Positions 9,308 through 18,300 of a stretch of DNA of 64,000 nucleotides are shown here, piece by piece. A program made the position numbers and the translations under genes. Source of the DNA: JBNGOQ01 sp050589645 (GTDB taxonomy: Bacteria; Bacteroidota; Bacteroidia; Flavobacteriales; Flavobacteriaceae); contig NZ_JBNGOQ010000003.1 in NCBI RefSeq assembly GCF_050589645.1, positions 434,001 through 498,000 of the forward strand, given 5' to 3'. Under the pieces are notes generated by a model that was not told where the DNA came from, searched no databases, and was given only the letters and a program-made list of their open reading frames with translations. Position 1 is the first letter of the stretch, and the number at the start of each line of letters is the position of its first letter.

Positions 9308-9352
9308 ACTTTAAGTTTTAATTAAGTTAGTCTCGTACGTCTTGAATTAAAC

Positions 9353-9595
9353 TGTAAGCGTAGGCCCATAGGACTTAAAGCCAGGGAAACCTACCGTTCC
9401 CAAAAAAGTGAGAATTAAGAGTGCTGTTTCTAAATTTTGGAAGTAAGTGTCTCAGAGCTACTTTACATTTAATTAGTCATACGGCCCAAAGTAACATGCT
9501 CTTTGCCTGTTTTAAGGAAAGTCTTATAAACGTTTACTTTTCCGATGAAAGTTTACGCTTTTTTTACGCCTACCGTCCATTTACTGAGAATAATT
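9353..9595 (-). promoter_or_regulatory. SusC-leader cassette, copy B: promoter and 5' leader of susC
   Basis: This copy sits directly upstream of susC and is read in the same direction. In transcription order it has operator half-sites (9542-9556, 9523-9537), a -7-like TTACTTTG (9494-9487; one mismatch to TAnnTTTG), and hairpin arms at 9458-9467 (plus-strand CTACTTTACA) and 9353-9363 (TGTAAGCGTAG). The susC ATG follows about 45 bases after the hairpin. Compared with copies A and C the stem is shorter, and a C-G pair has become T-A (GCAG/CTGC to GTAG/CTAC), keeping the pairing. The predicted leader is about 170 nt. Confidence 0.65.
9523..9556 (-). promoter_or_regulatory. Tandem direct-repeat operator upstream of susC
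   Basis: Two 15-bp direct repeats, CTTATAAACGTTTAC (9523-9537) and CCGATGAAAGTTTAC (9542-9556), start 19 bp apart, close to two helical turns. The same pair occurs at 3942-3975 (19 bp) and 10054-10088 (20 bp), and one half-site precedes the AraC-type gene at 11710-11724. Direct half-sites on one face of the helix are typical for AraC-family proteins. The pair starts 28 bp upstream of the -7-like box, the usual place for an activator. Confidence 0.6.
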
Positions 9596-9893
9596 CAATG
9601 ATGAGTGCAGTTAGGTCAATTTGGGTATTCGCTTCTTCCGCCTTATTCATTCATCTAAAAAAGGATATCCTCCAAAGCCATAATCCCAATTTGGTTCCAG
9701 ATATTTTCAAAACGGCAAGGCGCTGAAGTAAATCCTACGGCATAAGATATTTGCGGACATCCTATTTATAGGCCGGGCACGGGGGTCGGGCACCTAATAA
9801 AAAACGAAGAGCCAAGGTCTACCGCAAACAATATCGGTTTTTTGGATAATACTAATGGTAAAGGGAAAATTGCCTGTATTGGCGGGTATTTCT
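9596..9893. other. Spacer between cassette copies B and C
   Basis: About 300 bases with no supported gene on either strand. The open frame at 9421-9726 on the plus strand overlaps the operator and has no protein-like features. There is no transposase fragment. If copy C is transcribed leftward, this stretch would be read before copy B. Confidence 0.5.
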
Positions 9894-10095
9894 GAATGTA
9901 AATTGCAGCCCTGAATTATATTGATGACTAATTCAATTAATTACTCTAAAAATGAGAATGAAGTATTTTTTAGGAGTAAGTTTTTCAGGGCTGCTTTACA
10001 TTTAGTTAGTTATAAAACCAAAGTAATACGCTCTGGATAATATTTGGGAAGAACTTATAAACCTTTACTTTTTCCGATAAAAGTTTACGTTGAGC
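9894..10095 (-). repeat. SusC-leader cassette, copy C (operator, -7 box, hairpin)
   Basis: Same order as copies A and B when read on the minus strand: half-sites CCGATAAAAGTTTAC (10074-10088) and CTTATAAACCTTTAC (10054-10068), -7-like TTACTTTG (10026-10019), hairpin arms at 9985-10000 and 9897-9913. The arms pair over 16 bp apart from a TT bulge. Relative to copy A the stem changes from CTCCG/CGGAG to CCCTGA/TCAGGG with pairing kept. The distal half-site overlaps the stop codon of the AraC-type gene (10085-10087). It could give a second, longer transcript into susC or a separate small RNA. Confidence 0.7.
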
Positions 10096-11629
10096 TTACG
10101 CTGGTCTTTAGGCTATTTCGTAGCGTTTTTTTTTGATACTCGGTGGGTGTAAGGTCGGTATCTTTTTTAAAGGCCTTGTTGAAGGTAACTTTGTTGTTAT
10201 AGCCCACTTCATAAGCGATATCAATGATATTCAGATTTTTGAGATAGTCAGTATCCAGAATTTGTTTGGCTTCATGGATCCGGTAACTATTGATCAATTC
10301 ATGAAAGTTCATTTTAAAATGCTCGTTGATCACTTGGGAGGTATTGTGTCTGGTGGTATTTAACCTTTCGGCCAGGATTTCCAGACTTATGTCGTTCTCC
10401 TTGTAAACCTTGTGCTCATCGAACAACTTCACTAAGTTCGACTTGAGTTCCTCGGACAGGCTTTCTGTTAGACCCGAATTTTTGTACTTAAAGAAAAGCT
10501 GGTCGTTAAGGGCATACAGGCCATTGAATACATTGGGCTGCACGTTTGCCGAATAGCCCACATACAATACCATTAGAGTCATACTGATAATTTGTAGATT
10601 GAGCAGGATGCCCGAGTTGATGTTGTAGTTTACAAAAAAGAAATAAAAGGCGTAGGTAAAGATGTACATAAAATGTATCCTATAGATATTTTTTTGCCAG
10701 AGTTTGTTGTTCTTGCTCAACTCCTTGGTCTTGCTGCTTTCCAGATATAGCTTTCGGATAAAATAACCATACCCGATCAGTGATATTAGTTTTGTGGACG
10801 AGATGATGAGCAAGTTGTAATTCCCATAGGCCTCTTCAACAGCTACATTGCCCAATATGACGTCTAGTTTATCAGGCGCGGACAAGGCATATACCGGAAG
10901 GAGATAGGTCAAAAGCAGTACGGTGGGGACAAGGTGGAGCAAGTCCTTGGGCTTAAATTGGTACTGCCGTGTTATTCGTTTATAATAGAAATACAACAAG
11001 GGCCCGAACAATAGGGCAAACGGTGAAGACATAAGATGGGTATGCGGAAACTGAAACTGATAATTGGTCGCAAAAAAGAACCAATGGAGGATAAAAATGG
11101 AATGGACCAAAATAAACCCACTGATCAACACCCGGGCCAATTTGTCGATGTTCTTGTTTAGATTAAGGACTATGGTAATGTAAAAGCCAATTAGGGCTAT
11201 ATATAATAGGATAAAGGACCAGACATTGATATTGGTCGTATATTTTTCCTCCAAAGTGGCGAATTCGTCCGTATGTTTTATGGAATCAAAACCCTCGTTT
11301 AGGAAAAGTGCAGTGTTGAACTCCTCAAAAAGATACTTTTCCAAAAAAACTACTGATTTCTCGGTGTTTTCGAGTCCGGCATACCCCAAGGCAATTTTTT
11401 TGTACAGCTGGGATTTTTCAATCTTCCCTTCCTCCAACAACTGAAGGTATATCTTAAGTGCTTCGGAATAATTTTGTTTTTGGTACAATTCATCGGCCCT
11501 GGTCAGCAGGTCTTGGGTAATATCATAAAAGTGCGGCAAACGACTCTCAGCGACGCTTGGGTACGACAGCGCGCTGGTTGGGAAGCTTAACAGTAAGAAC
11601 AATCCGAAAACAATTCTTAAGCGTCTCAT
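10085..11629 (-). CDS. Membrane-embedded TPR / multi-TM / AraC-type transcription regulator
   Basis: I use the ATG at 11629 (514 aa, MRRLRIVFGLFLLLSFPTSALS, a signal peptide). The frame extends to 11806, but that extension contains an operator-like half-site. Order: periplasmic TPR-like repeats (about 35-125, ELYQKQNYSEALKIYLQLL), about seven membrane helices (about 137-390), and a C-terminal AraC helix-turn-helix domain (about 410-505: ISLEILAERLNTTRHNTSQVI; IIDIAYEVGYNNKVTFNKAFKK). It lies upstream of susC on the same strand and is the best candidate for binding the tandem repeats. The ligand is probably sensed in the membrane or periplasm. Confidence 0.85.
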   Translation of the reverse strand: MRRLRIVFGLFLLLSFPTSALSYPSVAESRLPHFYDITQDLLTRADELYQKQNYSEALKIYLQLLEEGKIEKSQLYKKIALGYAGLENTEKSVVFLEKYLFEEFNTALFLNEGFDSIKHTDEFATLEEKYTTNINVWSFILLYIALIGFYITIVLNLNKNIDKLARVLISGFILVHSIFILHWFFFATNYQFQFPHTHLMSSPFALLFGPLLYFYYKRITRQYQFKPKDLLHLVPTVLLLTYLLPVYALSAPDKLDVILGNVAVEEAYGNYNLLIISSTKLISLIGYGYFIRKLYLESSKTKELSKNNKLWQKNIYRIHFMYIFTYAFYFFFVNYNINSGILLNLQIISMTLMVLYVGYSANVQPNVFNGLYALNDQLFFKYKNSGLTESLSEELKSNLVKLFDEHKVYKENDISLEILAERLNTTRHNTSQVINEHFKMNFHELINSYRIHEAKQILDTDYLKNLNIIDIAYEVGYNNKVTFNKAFKKDTDLTPTEYQKKTLRNSLKTSVSST

Positions 11630-11709
11630 GGTTGATTGATGAATTAGCAAGTAAAAGTTAGGAATTAAAAAAAGTCCAAATCTTAAAGTTTTCATAAAAA
11701 CAGTAAACC

Positions 11710-11724
11710 CCGATAATAGTTTAC
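11710..11724 (-). promoter_or_regulatory. Operator half-site upstream of the AraC-type gene
   Basis: CCGATAATAGTTTAC differs by one base from the distal half-site of cassette copies A and C and has the same orientation relative to leftward transcription. It lies 81 bases upstream of the chosen ATG at 11629. A partner half-site 20 bp away is at best weak (around 11691-11705). This suggests autoregulation. Confidence 0.45.
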
Positions 11725-11825
11725 TTGATGAGAAAGTCCCGCTATGCTTGGTAAAATGGCGTTTTGGGGACCGAGACGGAGAGAAATGGCAGAAAGCTTT
11801 CTCCAAATCTTAAGACGTTATAACA

Positions 11826-11903
11826 AAAAAACCGGTGTGAACACCGGTTTTAGACTAACTAACTCAAAAAATTACTAACTCAAAAATTCGGTACAAAGAT
11901 TTG
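11826..11903 (-). ncRNA. Short promoter-repeat-terminator unit, possible small RNA or terminator of the PfkB gene
   Basis: Read on the minus strand: a -7-like AATCTTTG (about 11895-11902), two copies of TTTTTGAGTTAGT, then a hairpin AAAACCGGTG-TTCA-CACCGGTTTT (11828-11851) followed by seven T. The hairpin is a good intrinsic terminator for leftward transcription. It may simply end the PfkB-kinase transcript 220 bases away, or make a discrete RNA of about 65-75 nt. The tandem repeat before it favours a dedicated element. Confidence 0.4.
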
Positions 11904-12071
11904 AAGTCCCTTTTAAAAGGGCTAACGAAACATTGGCAATCTGTAATGTTTGTTTTGTAACACAACGCGGGAGTTTTGTTTTTATTGTGTTTTAACAGGA
12001 ATAATAGTATTAAAAAAAATGCTGATAGGGCAAGGGATATTAAGGAAAAGCGCGGGCCAAGGCTTTGTAAA

Positions 12072-13037
12072 TCAGTAGTATTTTGCCATCAGCAGCTCTG
12101 TTTCTTCCTTATTTTTGAAAACGTCGAAGGTTTTGCCCTGTGTCCGAAGGGCACCCAGGGCATTGGCATATTGCGCCGCTTTAATAGGGTCGCCAAATTG
12201 GGTGAAACCGTAGGCAAGGCCCCCTGCAAACGAATCTCCGCATCCAGTGGTATCCACCACATCTTTCATGAAAATGGACTTGACAAATTCCTTATGGATT
12301 CCGTTCTTCCCCTTATAGTACAGAACGCAACCTCTGGAATCCAAGGTAACATAGAAATGGGAGACCCCCAGTTGTAGGACATGGGCCGCCATGGCGTCCA
12401 GATGGTCGGTTTTTTCCTCATCGTAATGCATCATTTCATCCGCTTCATACTCATTTTTAAACCAACATACCTGGGATTCTTCCAAATTCATTTTTAGGAC
12501 GTCTATATAAGGTAACCATTCATCCATATCTACCCAAAACTTGCGGTATCGATCCCCTTGCATACTCATGGTGGTCGTTGGTCCATGGGCATCAAAAATA
12601 ACAAGTCCCTTTTGTTCTTTTTTGATGTGGACCAAGGTGCTCAGGGAGATTTCAAAATCGGTAATCGGAACAAAGACGTATGCATCCATATCGCCCAGCG
12701 AAGCTACGTCCCCCGGAAGTATGGGGCGCATACAGGCAGTCTGTTTCTCTATCCGGTTGTTCTGGTCCACGAACCTAAGTTCAATTACCGTACCCCGGTC
12801 GTCCTTTGAGGAAATACCTTGGGTATCTATATTGGTATATGGGGCAAAAAGATCCAATATGCCTTCTTGGTCCCTTTGGTGCACAGTGGATACGGGCAGC
12901 ACGGTGCCCTTTGCTCCTAAAAGCTTGGATAGGGCGATTACCGGATGTGTAACACATCCGTATTTTTTGATCACCTCTTTGTTAACGGTGTAGATGGTGT
13001 CCCTAGGTATTGGCCCTAAAACTGCAATTTTTGTCAT
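12072..13037 (-). CDS. PfkB/ribokinase family sugar or nucleoside kinase
   Basis: I use ATG 13037 (321 aa, MTKIAVLGPIPRDTIY); the longer frame to 13064 would overlap the upstream gene. The family's C-terminal signature is clear: DVVDTTGCGDSFAGGLAYGF, where the GD aspartate is the catalytic base and the GCG segment forms the anion hole. The N-terminal signature (GAKGTVLPVSTVHQRDQEGI) is less typical. Substrate not determinable; adenosine, ribose and other sugars are all possible. It follows a DUF4197 lipoprotein gene by 10 bases. Confidence 0.85.
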   Translation of the reverse strand: MTKIAVLGPIPRDTIYTVNKEVIKKYGCVTHPVIALSKLLGAKGTVLPVSTVHQRDQEGILDLFAPYTNIDTQGISSKDDRGTVIELRFVDQNNRIEKQTACMRPILPGDVASLGDMDAYVFVPITDFEISLSTLVHIKKEQKGLVIFDAHGPTTTMSMQGDRYRKFWVDMDEWLPYIDVLKMNLEESQVCWFKNEYEADEMMHYDEEKTDHLDAMAAHVLQLGVSHFYVTLDSRGCVLYYKGKNGIHKEFVKSIFMKDVVDTTGCGDSFAGGLAYGFTQFGDPIKAAQYANALGALRTQGKTFDVFKNKEETELLMAKYY

Positions 13038-13047
13038 AATAATAGCA

Positions 13048-13749
13048 TCAGTCCTGCAATGCAAAAACCTTTTTTAGGATGTCCGTTGTTCTGGACGAGA
13101 TTTTGGTTCTAATTTCCTTTTCCTCTATCGCAATCATAGTATATACCCCATTCAAAGCCTCTTGGGTAACGTAGTCCGTTAGGTCAGGGTTCACATCAGT
13201 GGTTAGTGGTAGGCTATTGTATTTCTGAATTAAATTGTTCCATATGTCATTGGCTCCGACTTTTTCAAAGGAATTTTTTATGACCGGATTGAATTTGGTG
13301 TAGAGCTGCTGTTCGGTGGTGCTGGTAAGGTATTGGGTAGCGGCATTGTCCGCTCCCAAAAGAATGTTTTTGGCATCGGCAAAGGTAATGCCCTTCACCG
13401 CGGCTACAAAAATAGGAGTGGCCTCGGCCACGGCATCCTCGGCAGCCCTGTTCATAATCCGTAGGCCCTCATCCGCCAATTTGCCCAATCCAATATCCCT
13501 TAAGGTCTTGTCCACTTTTTTTAGTTCGGCCGGAAGCAGGATTTTAACCAGTTCGTTCTTGAAAAAGCCATCCTTTTGGGTGAGCTTGCTCACTTGTTTG
13601 TCTATCCCCTGGTTCAGGGCTTCCTTAAGTCCCTGGGCTATTTCGGCGTTTCCTACACCCCCCTGGGGAAGTTGATTCACAACCTGCTGCAGCTCGGCAC
13701 AGGAAATCAATTGAAAAATCACTAAAAAAAGAATTATTTTTCTTCCCAT
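13048..13749 (-). CDS. DUF4197 lipoprotein
   Basis: From ATG 13749 the product is 233 residues with a lipobox (MGRKIILFLVIFQLISC), so a membrane-anchored lipoprotein. The body is helical and matches DUF4197: ALNQGIDKQVSKLTQKDGFF, ILLPAELKKVDKTLRDIGLG, GITFADAKNILLG and the ending ISSRTTDILKKVF. Function unknown for the family. The frame could extend to 13791, but that would put charged residues ahead of the signal sequence. The kinase gene follows closely on the same strand. Confidence 0.88.
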   Translation of the reverse strand: MGRKIILFLVIFQLISCAELQQVVNQLPQGGVGNAEIAQGLKEALNQGIDKQVSKLTQKDGFFKNELVKILLPAELKKVDKTLRDIGLGKLADEGLRIMNRAAEDAVAEATPIFVAAVKGITFADAKNILLGADNAATQYLTSTTEQQLYTKFNPVIKNSFEKVGANDIWNNLIQKYNSLPLTTDVNPDLTDYVTQEALNGVYTMIAIEEKEIRTKISSRTTDILKKVFALQD

Positions 13750-13833
13750 GCCTTGTAGATCATATATTCTAAAATACGTATTAATTAGCAAATTTCCGGT
13801 ATATTTTTTACCATGGCGTTTTTTTAAGCCCGA

Positions 13834-14685
13834 CTATGAAAAAATGACCGTCTTGTTGTTGTACACCATGGTCTTGCGATTTAGGTGCAGTTTTACGGCA
13901 CGCGAAAGGACAATCTTTTCAAGATCCCTGCCCTTGGCGATAAAATCTGCGATGCTATGCGAATGTGATACCGTGGTAACGTCCTGCTCAATAATGGGTC
14001 CGGCATCGAGTTCCTCGGTCACATAATGGCTTGTGGCCCCAATGATCTTCACCCCTCTTTTAAAAGCGGCGTGGTATGGTTTTGCTCCTGCAAATGCAGG
14101 CAAAAAGGAATGGTGTATGTTTATGATCTTAGCCGGGTATCTATCAATAATTTTCGAGCTAACAATTTGCATATAACGCGCCAGAACAATGAAATCAATT
14201 TCATGTGCTTCCAATAGTTTTAGCTGCTTTTCCTCAGCCGAAGCCTTGTTCCCGGCGGTAACCGGAATATGAAAAAAGGGAATGTTGAACTGTTTGGCGA
14301 TATAATCCAGGTCATTGTGATTGCTCAGGATAAAGGGGATTTCCACGTCCAGCTCTCCGGAATGGAACCTACTTAACAGATCGTACAGGCAGTGGTTGTA
14401 CTTGGATACGAACAAACCCATTTTTGGCTTCACCCCTCTTTGGTACATTTTCCATTCCATTCCATAGGCCTTTGCAATGGTCTGTTGAAATGTGGTTCTA
14501 AAACCTTGGAAGAATGCCTGGTCCTTTTCAAAATCGCTTTCCAATCGCATAAAGAACACCCCCGCCTCGGTATCCACATGTTGGTCCAGGTAAATAATAT
14601 TGCCGCCTTGGGAATGCAAAAACCCCGTTACGCTACTAATTATTCCAGCTTGATCGGGACAGTGGATAAGAATGGTAATTCTCAA
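13834..14685 (-). CDS. purU: Formyltetrahydrofolate deformylase
   Basis: Hydrolyses 10-formyl-THF to formate and THF, supplying formate for purine synthesis and balancing one-carbon units. The 283 residues show an N-terminal ACT domain (RITILIHCPDQAGIISSVTGF, regulatory amino-acid sensing, about 1-80) and a formyltransferase-fold domain. Key segments are ILSNHNDL, FHIPVTAGNK and NIHHSFLPAFAGAKPYH (catalytic His of the HHS-type motif), with the conserved Asp in ELDAGPIIEQD. Full length for PurU. Confidence 0.95.
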   Translation of the reverse strand: MRITILIHCPDQAGIISSVTGFLHSQGGNIIYLDQHVDTEAGVFFMRLESDFEKDQAFFQGFRTTFQQTIAKAYGMEWKMYQRGVKPKMGLFVSKYNHCLYDLLSRFHSGELDVEIPFILSNHNDLDYIAKQFNIPFFHIPVTAGNKASAEEKQLKLLEAHEIDFIVLARYMQIVSSKIIDRYPAKIINIHHSFLPAFAGAKPYHAAFKRGVKIIGATSHYVTEELDAGPIIEQDVTTVSHSHSIADFIAKGRDLEKIVLSRAVKLHLNRKTMVYNNKTVIFS

Positions 14686-14830
14686 AATGCTCGTTGTTTA
14701 GAGGTATAAAATTAGGATATTAAGAACCAAGAGGTATATATGGGCTTTATTTTTACAAAATTCGAATAAGAACGTAATTTTTTTTGCATTTTCCGTAAAT
14801 TGCAAGCTGAAAATAGTCGCTTTATTATAA

Positions 14831-17800
14831 ATGGAACAAACCAGACCTTATCAGCCCCAGCACAAAGTTAGAATTGTTACGGCAGCATCACTGTTCGACG
14901 GTCATGACGCAGCAATCAATATTATGAGACGGATCATTCAGTCAACAGGGGTGGAAGTAATCCATTTGGGGCATGACCGTAGCGTGACAGAGGTAGTGGA
15001 TTGTGCCATACAGGAAGATGCCAATGCCATTGCCTTGACCTCCTATCAGGGTGGCCACAATGAATATTTCAGATATATGTTCGACCTGCTCCAAGAGCGA
15101 GGTGCAGGACATATTAAAATTTTTGGAGGGGGCGGTGGTGTTATTCTGCCCAATGAGATAGCAGCATTAATGGATCATGGGATTACCCGGATATATTCGC
15201 CAGATGATGGAAGAACGATGGGACTTCAAGGCATGATCAACGATTTGGTGGCCCAGAGCGATTTTCCCATACCCGCATTGCCATCGATCCATGGGAAAGA
15301 CCTTACAAGTGCTTTGAGAAATAAAGATGTCAACGTCCTTGCCCGGCTGATATCGCTTGCCGAGAACCGGCCAAAGGATTTTGAAAAAAACTTCGGACCG
15401 GTAAAAAAATCGAATAAAAAAGTTCCCGTTTTGGGCATTACAGGTACCGGTGGGGCTGGAAAATCGAGTTTGGTGGACGAGTTGGTGCGACGCTTTTTGA
15501 TCGATTTTCCGGACAAGACCATAGCGTTGGTCTCTGTTGACCCGTCCAAGCGAAAAACAGGTGGTGCCCTGCTCGGAGATCGTATTCGAATGAATGCGAT
15601 AAATGACAAAAGGGTGTACATGCGGTCACTGGCCACACGGCAGTCCAATTTGGCCTTGTCCAAATATGTAAACGAGGCCATAGAGGTGCTGAAGGCGGCG
15701 GAATTTGATCTTATAATTTTGGAAACCTCCGGTATTGGCCAATCAGATACCGAGATTATAGAACACAGTGATGTTTCCCTTTATGTAATGACGCCAGAAT
15801 TTGGTGCCGCCACCCAATTGGAAAAAATTGATATGCTCGATTTTGCAGATTTGGTCGCAATCAACAAATTCGATAAAAGAGGCGCATTGGATGCGTTGCG
15901 CGATGTCAAGAAACAATATGTGCGAAATCATGCACTTTGGGATGTGGACCAGGAACAATTGCCCATTTTTGGTACCATGGCCTCACAGTTCAACGACCCG
16001 GGGATGAACCGTCTGTACAGGGCGGTCATGGACAAGTTGGTGGAAAGGACGGGAACAACGCTCAAATCGGATTTTGAGGTCACCAACGAAATGACGGACA
16101 AGGTTTATGTTATTCCTCCGGCCAGAACCAGATATCTGTCCGAAATATCGGAAAGCAATCGTGCATACGATGCCAAGGTGGTTTTGCAAAAAAATACCGC
16201 ACAACGATTGTACGGTATTTACCAAACCATTTTATCTGTACTGAATGCCGCTTCGACCGATACCGGGAAGCTAATCCTATCGGATGCCGGGATTCATGAA
16301 AAAGAGATATTAAAACGCGGTTCAAGCGAGAAGGACAAAGGCTTTTTGGGCTTGTTGATCCAAGAATTCAATCGCGTAAAAAAGGACTTGGACCCCCATA
16401 ATTGGGAAATGCTGATGCACTGGGAAGCTAAGATAAAACGCTACAGGGATCCCGTATATTCCTTTAAGGTGCGGGAGAAGGAAATTCAGATCAACACACA
16501 TACCGAATCCCTATCCCACCTGCAAATCCCCAAGGTGGTGCTGCCCAAGTATACGGCCTGGGGCGATGTATTGGGCTGGAGCTTACAAGAAAATGTTCCT
16601 GGAACCTTTCCTTATACAGCTGGGCTCTATCCCTTTAAAAGGACAGGGGAAGACCCAACGCGGATGTTCGCCGGTGAGGGTGGCCCCGAACGTACCAACA
16701 GACGTTTTCATTACGTTAGCCTGGGGATGCCTGCCAAACGCCTGTCTACGGCCTTCGATTCTGTGACCTTATATGGGAACGATCCGGACCACAGACCTGA
16801 TATTTATGGAAAGATCGGCAATGCCGGTGTATCCATTTGCTGTTTGGATGATGCTAAAAAATTGTATTCCGGTTTTGACCTAAGTGATCCCATGACCTCG
16901 GTAAGCATGACCATTAATGGTCCGGCGCCCATGCTTTTAGGGTTTTTTATGAACGCCGCCATCGATCAAAACTGTGAGAAATATATCAAGGAGCACGGCT
17001 TGGAGGACGAGATAACGGCCAAAATTGAGAAACACTTTAAGAAGAAGGGCATGTCCCGGCCGCAGTACCTTGGGCAATTGCCCGAGGGAAACAATGGCCT
17101 GGGATTGCTGTTGTTGGGGGTAAGTGGGGATTTGGTATTGCCCAAATCGGTATACCAGAAGATTAAGGCAAGCACCTTAAGTCAAGTAAGGGGCACGGTA
17201 CAGGCAGATATACTCAAGGAAGACCAGGCTCAAAATACCTGTATTTTCTCGACCGAGTTTGCCCTAAGGCTTATGGGAGACGTACAGGACTATTTTATAG
17301 CTCATGAAATCCGCAATTTTTATTCGGTCTCCATTTCGGGCTATCACATTGCTGAAGCGGGGGCAAACCCGATTACCCAATTGGCTTTTACGCTTTCCAA
17401 CGGCTTTACCTATGTTGAGTATTACTTGAGTAGGGGCATGGATATCAATAGCTTTGGCCCCAATCTGTCCTTTTTCTTTTCCAATGGCATTGATCCCGAA
17501 TATGCGGTAATTGGAAGGGTTGCCCGTAGAATCTGGGCCAAGGCCATGAGGGATAAATACGGCGCCAATTCTAGGGCGCAGATGTTAAAATACCACATAC
17601 AGACCTCTGGCCGAAGTCTGCATGCCCAGGAAATTGATTTTAACGATATCCGTACTACTTTGCAGGCCCTATATGCCATTTATGATAACTGCAATTCCCT
17701 GCATACCAATGCGTATGACGAGGCCATAACCACACCTACCGAGGAATCGGTGCGCCGCGCCATGGCCATACAATTGATCATCAACAAGGAATTGGGATTG

Positions 17801-18289
17801 GCTAAGAACGAGAATCCTCTGCAGGGCTCCTTTATTATAGAAGAGCTTACAGATTTGGTAGAGGAGGCAGTGTTGATGGAATTTGATCGTCTTACAGAAC
17901 GCGGTGGCGTATTGGGCGCCATGGAAACCATGTACCAACGTTCGAAAATTCAGGAGGAAAGTTTGCACTATGAGACCCTAAAACATACGGGGGAGTATCC
18001 CATTATCGGGGTAAACACCTTTTTAAGTTCTAAGGGATCACCCACAATCTTACCCGCCGAGGTCATACGGGCCACCGAAACCGAAAAGGAAGCACAGATC
18101 ACTACCCTGAACAACTTACAGCAGCGCAATTCTGGGGAAGCACAAACCCAGCTCAAAGAACTTCAGGAGGTAGCCATTACTCATGGCAATGTGTTTGAAA
18201 AACTGATGGAGGTAACTAAAGTTTGCTCGCTAGGGCAGATAACCCAGGCCCTTTTTCAGGTAGGCGGACAATATAGAAGAAATATGTAA
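14831..18289 (+). CDS. icmF: Fused acyl-CoA mutase with G-protein chaperone (IcmF type)
   Basis: An adenosylcobalamin-dependent mutase in one 1152-residue chain. Order: B12-binding domain (1-140; the histidine motif reads FDGHDAAINIMRRI, with downstream ALTSYQGGH and FGGGGG), a MeaI-like GTPase chaperone (200-420; Walker A GITGTGGAGKSS at 202-213, ETSGIGQSD, NKFDKRG), and the TIM-barrel mutase domain (about 560-1150, TAGLYPFKRTGEDPTRMFAGEG). This order is that of isobutyryl-CoA mutase-fused, which interconverts isobutyryl- and butyryl-CoA (some members act on isovaleryl- or pivaloyl-CoA). Acyl substrate not determined. Confidence 0.93.
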   Translation: MEQTRPYQPQHKVRIVTAASLFDGHDAAINIMRRIIQSTGVEVIHLGHDRSVTEVVDCAIQEDANAIALTSYQGGHNEYFRYMFDLLQERGAGHIKIFGGGGGVILPNEIAALMDHGITRIYSPDDGRTMGLQGMINDLVAQSDFPIPALPSIHGKDLTSALRNKDVNVLARLISLAENRPKDFEKNFGPVKKSNKKVPVLGITGTGGAGKSSLVDELVRRFLIDFPDKTIALVSVDPSKRKTGGALLGDRIRMNAINDKRVYMRSLATRQSNLALSKYVNEAIEVLKAAEFDLIILETSGIGQSDTEIIEHSDVSLYVMTPEFGAATQLEKIDMLDFADLVAINKFDKRGALDALRDVKKQYVRNHALWDVDQEQLPIFGTMASQFNDPGMNRLYRAVMDKLVERTGTTLKSDFEVTNEMTDKVYVIPPARTRYLSEISESNRAYDAKVVLQKNTAQRLYGIYQTILSVLNAASTDTGKLILSDAGIHEKEILKRGSSEKDKGFLGLLIQEFNRVKKDLDPHNWEMLMHWEAKIKRYRDPVYSFKVREKEIQINTHTESLSHLQIPKVVLPKYTAWGDVLGWSLQENVPGTFPYTAGLYPFKRTGEDPTRMFAGEGGPERTNRRFHYVSLGMPAKRLSTAFDSVTLYGNDPDHRPDIYGKIGNAGVSICCLDDAKKLYSGFDLSDPMTSVSMTINGPAPMLLGFFMNAAIDQNCEKYIKEHGLEDEITAKIEKHFKKKGMSRPQYLGQLPEGNNGLGLLLLGVSGDLVLPKSVYQKIKASTLSQVRGTVQADILKEDQAQNTCIFSTEFALRLMGDVQDYFIAHEIRNFYSVSISGYHIAEAGANPITQLAFTLSNGFTYVEYYLSRGMDINSFGPNLSFFFSNGIDPEYAVIGRVARRIWAKAMRDKYGANSRAQMLKYHIQTSGRSLHAQEIDFNDIRTTLQALYAIYDNCNSLHTNAYDEAITTPTEESVRRAMAIQLIINKELGLAKNENPLQGSFIIEELTDLVEEAVLMEFDRLTERGGVLGAMETMYQRSKIQEESLHYETLKHTGEYPIIGVNTFLSSKGSPTILPAEVIRATETEKEAQITTLNNLQQRNSGEAQTQLKELQEVAITHGNVFEKLMEVTKVCSLGQITQALFQVGGQYRRNM

Positions 18290-18300
18290 ACGGCGATATT

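Noticed and set aside
9421..9726. 101-aa open frame on the plus strand
   Set aside because: Covers the operator and leader of susC and has no domain or signal; a chance frame in regulatory DNA.
3783..10095. Cassette copies as ends of a transposon or MITE
   Set aside because: No transposase, no target duplications, all copies in the same orientation with a promoter-operator-hairpin order, and pairing kept by compensatory changes. A MITE origin is not fully excluded.
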